From Chloroflexota bacterium (GTDB lineage: Bacteria; Chloroflexota; Anaerolineae; Anaerolineales; UBA4823), in contig JAAZNS010000292.1 of NCBI GenBank assembly GCA_012798185.1, positions 1-17,337 of the forward strand: 17,337 nucleotides of DNA. The letters run 5' to 3'. Below, piece after piece: positions 1-6,262 of this stretch. Below the pieces are notes generated by a model. That model was not told the DNA's origin and made no database searches. It saw nothing but the letters and a program-made list of their open reading frames with translations. Both the position numbers and the translations under genes were made by a program. Each line of letters begins with the position of its first letter. Within the stretch, counting starts at the first letter, position 1.

Positions 1-2409
1 AATAACCGTTTTCAAACCTGAACGATGCGCAGCTAAGATTTTTTCTTTTATCCCACCCACTGGTAATACCTGCCCGCGCAGTGTAATCTCACCGGTCATG
101 CCTACATCTGCCCGCACCGGTCTTCCAGAAATCAATGAAACCAGCGCAGTAGCCATGGTCACCCCTGCAGAAGGTCCATCCTTGGGCTGTGCCCCAGCAG
201 GAACATGCAAATGGAAATCTGATTTATTGAAGAAATCCTTACTTAACCCTAGCTCATCAGCCCGCGAACGGACATAAGATAATGCAGCTTTGGCTGATTC
301 CTGCATGACATTGCCCAGTGAACCGGTAATTTGAAAACCCTTTGCACCCGGCATGCGCGTGGCTTCGATGAATAAAATATCGCCGCCCACCGCCGTCCAC
401 GATAATCCTGTTGCCACCCCTGGCATAGATGTGCGCTCGGCAATTTCATCGGTACCAAAGTAGTGGGGGCGTCCCAGATAATCATGCAAATTTTCTGCAG
501 TAATTTCCAATTTCTCAACGCCATTTTCTGCAATTTTAGTTACTACTTTTCTACAAACCGATCCAATTTCTCTTTCCAGGTTCCGTACACCTGCTTCTCG
601 GGTATATGAACGGATGATTTTCTCCAGTGAATCCTGAGAGAACGTAACTTCTTCAGGTCGCAATCCATTTTCTTTGATCTGCCGCGGGATCAGATATTGT
701 TTGGCAATTGCAATTTTCTCATTTTCTGTATACCCAGAAAGCTGAATGATTTCCATGCGGTCTCTTAATGGACCTGGCACCGGTTCCAACAGATTGGCGG
801 TGGTAATAAACATGACCTGAGACAGGTCAAAAGATACCTCCAGGTAATGATCCCGAAATTCTGAGTTTTGTTCCGGATCGAGCACTTCCAGCAAAGCAGA
901 CGCCGGATCTCCATGAAAATCAAAAACCAGCTTGTCCACTTCATCCAGCATAAAAACAGGGTTGCGCGATTCAACCCTCCGTAATGCCTGTAATATCCTG
1001 CCTGGCATGGCGCCAATATATGTGCGACGGTGTCCGCGAATTTCAGCCTCGTCCCGCATACCTCCCAAAGAGATGCGCACGAACTTGCGTCCCATTGCTC
1101 TGGCAATCGATCTACCCAAAGAAGTCTTGCCAACCCCTGGTGGACCGACAAAGCATAAGATGACCCCCTCGCGAACACGGCGGATTTCATCTTCGGGTTC
1201 GGCTATTTGTTCTGCAGAACGCTCTTGCTTCAACTTTCGAACAGCAAGGTATTCTAAAATACGCTCTTTTACATCTTCCAAGCCATAATGGTCCTGATCC
1301 AACACTTCGCGGGCGTGTTTAATGTCCAGGTTATCGGAGGTGCTCACCGACCAGGGCAAAGAAACCAGCCAATCCAGGTAAGTTCGGATCACGCCATATT
1401 CTGCCGCGGCGGTGGGCAGGCGTGACAAACGTTCCAATTCTCTGTTGGCTTGCTTTTCTGCCTCTTCCGGCATCTTTGCAGCTTCGATTTTTTTGCGGAA
1501 CTCTTCAACTTCAACAGCTTGTTCGTCGGCTTCACCTAGCTCTTTTTGAATGGCTTTGAGTTGTTCGCGCAGGAAGTAATCCCTTTGCACCTTTTCGATT
1601 TCAGATCGAGCTTCGTTTTGGATTTTTTGCCCGATCTCCAGCACTTCTACTTCTCGAACCAGAATATTGATTAACTTATGAAGTTTAGCTGAAACAGAAT
1701 CAATCTCAAGAATTTCCTGGGCATCGATCAGATCCATGCGTTGAAAGTTTGCCACGGTATAAACTGTCTGCAATGGATCTTCCAGCGATAAAACAGAAGC
1801 CACTAATTCCCTGGGAATACTGGGGATCATTTCGGCAATATGCTCGAATTGGCTGCGGGCGTTACGCGCCAAAGCTTCAATTTCGGTGCCCTCTTCAACC
1901 GTCTCGGGTATTAAAGTTATCTTTGCTTTTAAATAAGGCTCCTGCTGGATGAATTCGTCCACTTTAAACCGGGAGATACCCTGCACCACTAAACGAATGG
2001 TGCTATCGGGTGCGCGGAATAAACGATGAACGATTGCCACGGTGCCAATTCCGAAGAGGTCTTTAGGCTCGGGCAGTTCCACTTCGGGGTTGCGAGAAGC
2101 AATTAATCCTATCAGGCGGTCTTCACTGGCAACCACGTCATCTACCAGTCGGATTGACCTGGGCTGCCCGATGGTAAGCGGCACAGCTGTTTGAGGATAA
2201 ACCACTAAGCCGCGCAGTGGCAATATTGGTAAAACAGTTGGGATGGAAGTAGTTTGATCCTCCCCTTCTTTGGGCATTTCGTTTTCTTTATTGTCTTGAA
2301 TTACTTGAGGAACAATTGGTTTAAATAATAATTCTTGTAAAGCAACTTCATCCTGATCAAATAATGACAATATGTCTAGTACATTTGAATTCCAACGAGA
2401 AGCCGGCAT
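1..2409 (-). CDS. lon: ATP-dependent protease Lon (LonA type), 3' end cut by the window edge
   Basis: Lon is a cytoplasmic AAA+ serine protease that degrades misfolded and regulatory proteins. The minus-strand frame is open from an ATG at 2409 to base 1, giving 803 codons; only about the last 40 residues should be missing. Visible in order: a non-conserved N-terminal extension (about residues 1-70), the substrate-binding LON-N domain (from PILPLRGLVVYP), a charged helical stretch, Walker A GPPGVGKT (about 422-429), Walker B (FMLDEVDK), and the protease domain with catalytic Ser in KDGPSAG (about 747) and the catalytic second Lys of GGIKEK (about 790). Walker A lies about 65 residues later than in E. 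coli Lon, so the N-terminus is longer. The start codon is 15 bp after the hsp20 stop, with GGATGG 10 nt upstream, which implies co-transcription. An internal ATG (NEMPKEGE) near residue 44 is a possible alternative start. Confidence 0.97.
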   Translation of the reverse strand, partial: MPASRWNSNVLDILSLFDQDEVALQELLFKPIVPQVIQDNKENEMPKEGEDQTTSIPTVLPILPLRGLVVYPQTAVPLTIGQPRSIRLVDDVVASEDRLIGLIASRNPEVELPEPKDLFGIGTVAIVHRLFRAPDSTIRLVVQGISRFKVDEFIQQEPYLKAKITLIPETVEEGTEIEALARNARSQFEHIAEMIPSIPRELVASVLSLEDPLQTVYTVANFQRMDLIDAQEILEIDSVSAKLHKLINILVREVEVLEIGQKIQNEARSEIEKVQRDYFLREQLKAIQKELGEADEQAVEVEEFRKKIEAAKMPEEAEKQANRELERLSRLPTAAAEYGVIRTYLDWLVSLPWSVSTSDNLDIKHAREVLDQDHYGLEDVKERILEYLAVRKLKQERSAEQIAEPEDEIRRVREGVILCFVGPPGVGKTSLGRSIARAMGRKFVRISLGGMRDEAEIRGHRRTYIGAMPGRILQALRRVESRNPVFMLDEVDKLVFDFHGDPASALLEVLDPEQNSEFRDHYLEVSFDLSQVMFITTANLLEPVPGPLRDRMEIIQLSGYTENEKIAIAKQYLIPRQIKENGLRPEEVTFSQDSLEKIIRSYTREAGVRNLEREIGSVCRKVVTKIAENGVEKLEITAENLHDYLGRPHYFGTDEIAERTSMPGVATGLSWTAVGGDILFIEATRMPGAKGFQITGSLGNVMQESAKAALSYVRSRADELGLSKDFFNKSDFHLHVPAGAQPKDGPSAGVTMATALVSLISGRPVRADVGMTGEITLRGQVLPVGGIKEKILAAHRSGLKTVI

Positions 2410-2424
2410 AGTCTATAATCCATC

Positions 2425-2850
2425 CTATTCTTCAATTTGAATATGATGTGGCTTGGCTCTGGGGAGAACAATCCGTAAAAATCCCGCTTGATAAACCGCT
2501 TCGATTTTTTCCGTATCGACCAAAAAAGGTAATTCGACTTCAGACATGAACTCACCAAATCGAATTTCCATTTGGTGGTAAGCACGCCGCTCGGGGTTAT
2601 CGGGTCTTACTCCCCGTATGATTAAACTGCGTTCATTCAATAATATCGAAAAATCCGAATCGCGCATACCAGCAATCTCGATACGCACGACAACAGTATC
2701 GTCTACTTCATACACGTCAGTGGCAGGACGCCAGATGTGTGATTTTATCGTCAACCGCATTGGTTGAATTTCAATCCCAGACTCATTAATACTTTCGATG
2801 ATATACAAATGAGGATTATGGGAATCAGGTTTAAAAATAACTTCGACCAT
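2425..2850 (-). CDS. Hsp20/alpha-crystallin family small heat-shock protein
   Basis: A 141-residue small heat-shock protein, an ATP-independent holdase that binds unfolding proteins in the cytoplasm. The alpha-crystallin domain covers about residues 40-130: it begins with WRPATDVYEVDD, has the strand pair VVVRIEIAGM and SLIIRGVR, and ends with the characteristic GFLRIVLPRA. The N-terminal arm of about 40 residues (MVEVIFKPDS...) is unusual in sequence. The C-terminus HHIQIEE carries an I-x-I motif (IQI), the tail that small heat-shock proteins use to dock dimers. The start is well supported: AAGGAGA lies 8 nt upstream of the ATG at 2850. It sits directly upstream of lon (15 bp gap), so a chaperone and a protease share one transcript. 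No CIRCE element is visible upstream. Confidence 0.93.
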   Translation of the reverse strand: MVEVIFKPDSHNPHLYIIESINESGIEIQPMRLTIKSHIWRPATDVYEVDDTVVVRIEIAGMRDSDFSILLNERSLIIRGVRPDNPERRAYHQMEIRFGEFMSEVELPFLVDTEKIEAVYQAGFLRIVLPRAKPHHIQIEE

Positions 2851-2909
2851 TCTATCTTCTCCTTACCAATCGCGGAGAAATTGGGCAGATACCAACCATC
2901 GGCTGATTT

Positions 2910-3428
2910 TTATTGCAAAGCCTTTTTTGCAGCTTCTAATACCTGGTCATATTTTGGTTCTTGACCTAACTCAGGCAGGTAATCTACATAGGTGAGGCGA
3001 TCGCTGCGGTCTACAACGAAAACTGCCCGCCGAAAAATACGCAATTCTTTAATCAATACGCCATACTTTTGACCAAATTCCGCATTCAGATGATCGGATA
3101 GTGTGATCACTTTTTCCACACCAGCTGCTGCGCACCAATTTGCCAGGGTGAACGGTAAGTCCATGCTGACCATTAATATCGCGATTTCACCGCTCAAAGC
3201 AGCGGCTTCCTGATTGAACCGGCGCGTTTCCAGATCACATACCGAAGTATTAAGTGAAGGTAACGCACCGATAATTCTTACTTTATTTTTCGTTTCGCTC
3301 AACGCATCGAAATTCGACCAATCCATTTTTTGAGCGGTAAAAACCGGCGCCTTCTGGTTTACCAGTAAATCTGCTCCGATAACCGTCATATCTTGGCCGT
3401 TGAATTTGATTAAACCTTTCCTTTCCAT
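2910..3428 (-). CDS. tpx: Thiol peroxidase, Tpx-type (atypical 2-Cys peroxiredoxin)
   Basis: A 172-residue peroxiredoxin of the Tpx class, which reduces H2O2 and alkyl hydroperoxides using thioredoxin. The peroxidatic cysteine is Cys64 in the motif PSLNTSVCD, and the resolving cysteine is Cys99 in NWCAAAGVEKV; their spacing matches E. coli Tpx (Cys61/Cys95). The closing segment FVVDRSDRLTYVDYLPE and the length are typical. The N-terminus (MERKGLIKFNGQDMTVIG) is a normal Tpx start, and AAGGAGAGG lies just upstream of the ATG. It follows tRNA-Arg by 59 bp on the same strand and precedes hsp20 by 59 bp, so it may be part of a longer stress transcript, although no clear promoter of its own was found. 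Confidence 0.95.
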   Translation of the reverse strand: MERKGLIKFNGQDMTVIGADLLVNQKAPVFTAQKMDWSNFDALSETKNKVRIIGALPSLNTSVCDLETRRFNQEAAALSGEIAILMVSMDLPFTLANWCAAAGVEKVITLSDHLNAEFGQKYGVLIKELRIFRRAVFVVDRSDRLTYVDYLPELGQEPKYDQVLEAAKKALQ

Positions 3429-3487
3429 ATTTCCTCTCCTTAAATAAGCTACCTAACAATAAGCGAAAAACGGGTTTAAATTTAACA

Positions 3488-3563
3488 TGGCGCCCCTGGT
3501 GAGACTCGAACTCACAACCATCGGATTAGAAGTCCGGTGCTCTATCCATTGAGCTACAGGGGC
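3488..3563 (-). tRNA. tRNA-Arg (anticodon UCU), CCA encoded
   Basis: Read on the minus strand, a full cloverleaf folds: acceptor GCCCCTG/CAGGGGC, D arm GCTC-AATGGATA-GAGC, anticodon loop CTTCTAA with anticodon TCT, a five-base variable region TGGTT, T arm GTGAG-TTCGAGT-CTCAC, discriminator G and an encoded CCA. It reads AGA and AGG codons. The lowest anticodon-stem pair (27-43) is C-A in this sequence instead of a Watson-Crick pair; the other four pairs are normal. A sigma-70-like promoter ends about 20 bp upstream of the mature 5' end. Confidence 0.96.
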
Positions 3564-3583
3564 AGGATTTATATTTCGGCATC

Positions 3584-3612
3584 ATTGTAATTGGGTAGAC
3601 GTAATTCGTCTA
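3584..3612 (-). promoter_or_regulatory. Predicted promoter of tRNA-Arg
   Basis: On the minus strand, TAGACG (-35, 3607-3612, 4/6 matches) and TACAAT (-10, 3584-3589, 5/6 matches) are separated by 17 bp. The predicted start at about 3577 leaves a 14-nt leader before the mature tRNA 5' end at 3563, which is a typical arrangement. The -35 box is one arm of the inverted repeat at 3596-3612. Confidence 0.5.
3596..3612. repeat. Inverted repeat TAGACG-N5-CGTCTA over the tRNA -35 box
   Basis: A perfect 6+6 bp inverted repeat with spacer TAATT. There is no T-run after it on either strand, so it is not a canonical intrinsic terminator. It overlaps the putative -35 box of the tRNA-Arg promoter and could be an operator or chance. 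Confidence 0.5.
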
Positions 3613-3676
3613 GATTAAACACCGTTGGCTGCCAGAGCAGATTCCTGAACTGATCTAGGTTGCTGAAAAATAAAAG

Positions 3677-3713
3677 TCCCGATTATCCCAATTACCTGAT
3701 TACCGAATACCTG
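3677..3713. repeat. Degenerate tandem repeat of about 8 bp (GGTAATC-like)
   Basis: On the minus strand the stretch reads as CAGGTATT, CGGTAATC, AGGTAATT, GGGATAATC, GGGA, an imperfect array of about four units. Nine bases of it (CCCAATTAC, 3687-3695) recur exactly inverted at 3587-3595 (GTAATTGGG), about 90 bp away. The rest of the gap 3613-3723 shows no gene. Confidence 0.5.
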
Positions 3714-3723
3714 TTTCCGAATT

Positions 3724-4158
3724 TCAATCCAAACAGGGTCTTATTCCTTTATATACTCTCCCCCCCGTCAGGGTCCTCATAATGATCTCCGCCGGACGCC
3801 CCAACCGTTCACCCATCTCCGTAGTAGTCATAGGCGTATTCCCATTGGCTAAAAATAAACGAAACACAGAATCGACTAAAGAAGAGTGCTGGCTGATAAA
3901 CCCTGGCTGGCGGGCGCAGTGACTGATCAACACATGCTGCAAGCCGTCTACGCACTGCACCTCGGCAGTATCAGGATCGACCCAATCCACTTTTTCATTA
4001 AAATTCATTTCGCTAAATGTCTCTTGATGCTCTTGGCATAGATTACTTTTTAAGTAAACGCGCCAGTCACGGTCATTCTTTTGCCACCAATCGAAATCGA
4101 TATGAAATCGGGTGTTAATGGTGGGTTTTACAAGGCTGGTGCGTTTAATTTCAATCAA
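3724..4158 (-). CDS. Conserved hypothetical protein with C-terminal winged-helix-like segment
   Basis: A 144-residue protein of unknown function. The start is a TTG at 4158, supported by AGGAG seven nt upstream. It is 25 bp downstream of the 528-aa gene on the same strand, so the two are almost certainly one operon. The N-terminal half is rich in aromatic and acidic residues (FHIDFDWWQKNDRDWRVYL). A conserved-looking core follows (VDWVDPDTAEVQCVDGLQH), with two cysteines (Cys41, Cys81) and several His that could bind metal. Residues 107-140 (NTPMTTTEMGERLGR then the wing-like TGGRVYKGIRP) look like a small helix-turn-helix. I believe similar proteins occur across Anaerolineae but know no named function. 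No catalytic motif is visible; a transcription or stress-related DNA-binding role is inference only. Confidence 0.8.
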   Translation of the reverse strand: MIEIKRTSLVKPTINTRFHIDFDWWQKNDRDWRVYLKSNLCQEHQETFSEMNFNEKVDWVDPDTAEVQCVDGLQHVLISHCARQPGFISQHSSLVDSVFRLFLANGNTPMTTTEMGERLGRPAEIIMRTLTGGRVYKGIRPCLD

Positions 4159-4183
4159 TTCGATTCTCCTAACTCTCTCGAAT

Positions 4184-5770
4184 TCAGCCTGCTATTTCCG
4201 AATCGTTGAACCGGAAATGCAAATCTCCAACATGAACAAACCAAGGCCGGGAAGCCAATAATTCCAAAATTGGTCCGGGAGGGCAGCGTTTGATCACATT
4301 CACTGCAGCATAAAGCTCACTGGCATGAACATGGCTTTGGGGGTTTAGCTTGGTTAATTCACGGACAACACTGACGACAGTTTTCTCGAATGGAGGGCGG
4401 TCTTTCTGCATCCGTTCCCAAACCTGGTCTATAGCATTGACATCTGGTACCGCCACTGCCATACGCTCATCGAGCGAAGAGCTGAGCAGCTGCTTAAGCA
4501 TGGCAAAAACGATCCCGCCATCCGAACCCACCAAGACAGTTCGTACCCAATCCCGGCAGGGACGTTTGGTGTCACATCGAACGATCACTTCCCCAGCTTT
4601 TTGGCCACGGCGAATATGTACTATACTTCCGGGTATCAATCCATATTTTTCATACCAGTTCTTCATCCCAAAGACATAGCGCTTATTCCTCACCACCCAG
4701 GCAGGGAATTTCTCGTTGGTCAATCCATCTATGATGGTAAATCGAATACGCGGCGACTCATATGCAGTCGGGAACAAATGCCGCGTACGCGCTGATAGCG
4801 GTAAAGTTCCCATACGCCAATGCGGGAATATCAAACATACATCCACTTCGCTAAGATGGGTATATTTAACATTCATTGGGGAAAGTTCGTCATCCAATTC
4901 GCTTTCCAATGCCAGCATTTCATCGTTCAGCTTATCACGATCATATTCCATCCCAGAATAACGCAAATATATTGGGGGTTCTTTAACTTCTTCGGGCTCC
5001 AAACGCTGCAAGAACCACAACACTTCACCCGCAGCGCCTACTTCATCGAAACGCTGGTCTTCTTGAAGTGCATAATCCATAGAAAATTCTAATAATTTAG
5101 CATTGACATTGGCTGAAATATCCAGCTGTTCAAGCAGCGAGGAGGTTGGAAGCGGACCACCCCCCGCTATATCCAAAACCGCTTCAGCCAAATTAAGATG
5201 ACCAATATTTATATCGACCAGTAGCGCTTTAGGGAACCACCGCCCGGCAATATATACAAAATCTTTATTCTTTTCTAAACCTGCTTGTAATCTTTCAGCA
5301 ATCAAATCTTTATAGATATAAAGCACCGATTCCAGGTTCAGAGACGGGTCCTCTTGAATTACTTCGACCGGATTATTTAATACATGATTTTCCAATCCTG
5401 TTGCAAATTCACGCGTTTCCCCATTTTCGAATAAAACTTGAATAACTTCAAACTCACCAAAATCTGGATTCTTTCCCGGACGGATACCAGTTATCTTACC
5501 TTTACGCCAGGATAACGCTGGAAATACCAATGATTGTTTAACTTTATAATGGTTCTTGGGTAAAAATATCTCACCCCCAGAGCTTCGCTTTTTCTCGATT
5601 GAGATTTTCTCTCGTCGAATGCGTTCGGCAACCAGGATATCCACTAACTCTTGGTTAGTTAATGGTGTTTCTGTTTCGAGAAGGAAGTTATATATAAATT
5701 CGATATCTTCCTGTTCCAGTTCAAACGCTTCCCAATAATCTTCTCGCAGCGTAAATGGACCTATTGGCAT
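4184..5770 (-). CDS. Large protein of unknown function with HTH-like ends
   Basis: A 528-residue soluble protein that I cannot assign to a named family. Residues about 18-55 (EQEDIEFIYNFLLETE then TPLTNQELVDILVAERIRRE) look like a helix-turn-helix of the kind in HARE-HTH or winged-helix proteins. Residues about 75-135 look like a small beta-barrel (KGKITGIRPG, VLFENGETREFATG). Residues about 376-400 (LIPGSIVHIRRGQKAGEVIVR) form another beta-rich module. The last 49 residues (HASELYAAVNVIKRCPPGPILE, closing with FVHVGDLHFRF) look like a second winged helix. There is no Walker motif, nuclease motif, signal peptide or membrane segment. The ATG at 5770 has a modest AGGATGG about 11 nt upstream. 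It is the first gene of an operon with the 144-aa protein, and its promoter region is shared with the divergent DUF2007-like gene. Confidence 0.8.
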   Translation of the reverse strand: MPIGPFTLREDYWEAFELEQEDIEFIYNFLLETETPLTNQELVDILVAERIRREKISIEKKRSSGGEIFLPKNHYKVKQSLVFPALSWRKGKITGIRPGKNPDFGEFEVIQVLFENGETREFATGLENHVLNNPVEVIQEDPSLNLESVLYIYKDLIAERLQAGLEKNKDFVYIAGRWFPKALLVDINIGHLNLAEAVLDIAGGGPLPTSSLLEQLDISANVNAKLLEFSMDYALQEDQRFDEVGAAGEVLWFLQRLEPEEVKEPPIYLRYSGMEYDRDKLNDEMLALESELDDELSPMNVKYTHLSEVDVCLIFPHWRMGTLPLSARTRHLFPTAYESPRIRFTIIDGLTNEKFPAWVVRNKRYVFGMKNWYEKYGLIPGSIVHIRRGQKAGEVIVRCDTKRPCRDWVRTVLVGSDGGIVFAMLKQLLSSSLDERMAVAVPDVNAIDQVWERMQKDRPPFEKTVVSVVRELTKLNPQSHVHASELYAAVNVIKRCPPGPILELLASRPWFVHVGDLHFRFNDSEIAG

Positions 5771-5848
5771 ATCTGCAAAGCCATCCTGAATTAAAATCGG
5801 TGATTATCCTTCTTTTGCTGTAACTGCTCTGGCTATGATTGATAATCC

Positions 5849-5871
5849 CCGAATTTGAGGAATAAATTCGG
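5849..5871. repeat. Perfect 8+8 bp inverted repeat in the divergent intergenic region
   Basis: CCGAATTT-GAGGAAT-AAATTCGG is a perfect inverted repeat with a 7-bp spacer. It lies in the predicted 5' leader of the 528-aa gene. There is no T-run on either side, so an operator or an mRNA-leader hairpin is more likely than a terminator. Confidence 0.6.
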
Positions 5872-5902
5872 AAATTCACCAAGCTATTCGAGTAGTTACC
5901 TT

Positions 5903-5931
5903 TTGCTTTTTTAATCGAACAATATTATACT
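5903..5931 (+). promoter_or_regulatory. Predicted sigma-70 promoter of the DUF2007-like gene
   Basis: TTGCTT (5903-5908), a 17-bp spacer, then TATACT (5926-5931). The predicted start at about 5938 leaves a leader of roughly 20 nt before the ATG at 5960. No good Shine-Dalgarno sequence is seen in this leader. Confidence 0.65.
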
Positions 5932-5952
5932 CTATGTAAGGTAAACTCGTAA
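5924..5952 (-). promoter_or_regulatory. Possible divergent promoter for the 528/144 aa operon
   Basis: The minus strand reads TATAAT at 5924-5929 (perfect -10) with TTACGA (-35, 3/6 matches) at 5947-5952, 17 bp apart. This -10 shares four bases with the plus-strand -10, so the two promoters would overlap back to back. The implied leader is about 147 nt and contains the 5849-5871 inverted repeat. Confidence 0.4.
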
Positions 5953-5959
5953 AAATCCA

Positions 5960-6262
5960 ATGGAGAATATTATAAACGAACCAAAATGGGAACGTGTTGA
6001 AACTGTATCTGGTGATATTTACCCAGAATTGATACGCGGATTACTTGAATCAAGTGGAATTCCGGTAATATTATCTCAGGAAGGTGCAGGTAAATCTGCC
6101 TATCATTTTTCTGTAGGACCTCTCAGCGAGGTCGATATTATCGTCCCCTCAGAATTTTTAGATCAAGCTAAAGAATTAATCGATGCCTTTTTCGCAGGTA
6201 AACTCGAGAATAACAACGAGGAGGATGATCACGGTATTGACGATGATAAACCGTCAGATTAA
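5960..6262 (+). CDS. Small DUF2007-like (putative signal-transducing) protein
   Basis: A 100-residue protein. Residues about 9-76 fit the DUF2007 fold: KWERVETVSGDIYPELIRG, then LLESSGIPVILSQEG, and the closing DIIVPSEFLDQAKELIDAF. In that family a ferredoxin-like domain reads as 'value, change over time, which subunit, bridging to a long acidic tail'; the biochemical role is not known although it is annotated as signal transducing. The last 20 residues are strongly acidic (ENNNEEDDHGIDDDKPSD) and probably disordered. It is single and plus-strand, divergent from the 528-aa gene. Its TAA stop overlaps the stop codon of the convergent M23 peptidase gene through a shared TTAA. The family call rests on sequence pattern and length only. 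Confidence 0.75.
   Translation: MENIINEPKWERVETVSGDIYPELIRGLLESSGIPVILSQEGAGKSAYHFSVGPLSEVDIIVPSEFLDQAKELIDAFFAGKLENNNEEDDHGIDDDKPSD

Noticed and set aside
932..1288. Plus-strand open frame of 118 codons opposite lon
   Set aside because: It lies fully antisense to the conserved AAA region of lon, has no ribosome site and no recognisable protein pattern.
2851..2909. CIRCE-type heat-shock operator upstream of hsp20-lon
   Set aside because: No TTAGCACTC/GAGTGCTAA pair is present in the gap.
4350..5092. Several overlapping plus-strand frames of 64-109 codons
   Set aside because: All lie antisense to the 528-aa gene, overlap one another and show no recognisable domain; they are mirror frames.
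5849..5871. Rho-independent terminator reading of the 8+8 inverted repeat
   Set aside because: The arms are AT-rich and no T-run follows on either strand; it is also located upstream, not downstream, of the adjacent genes.
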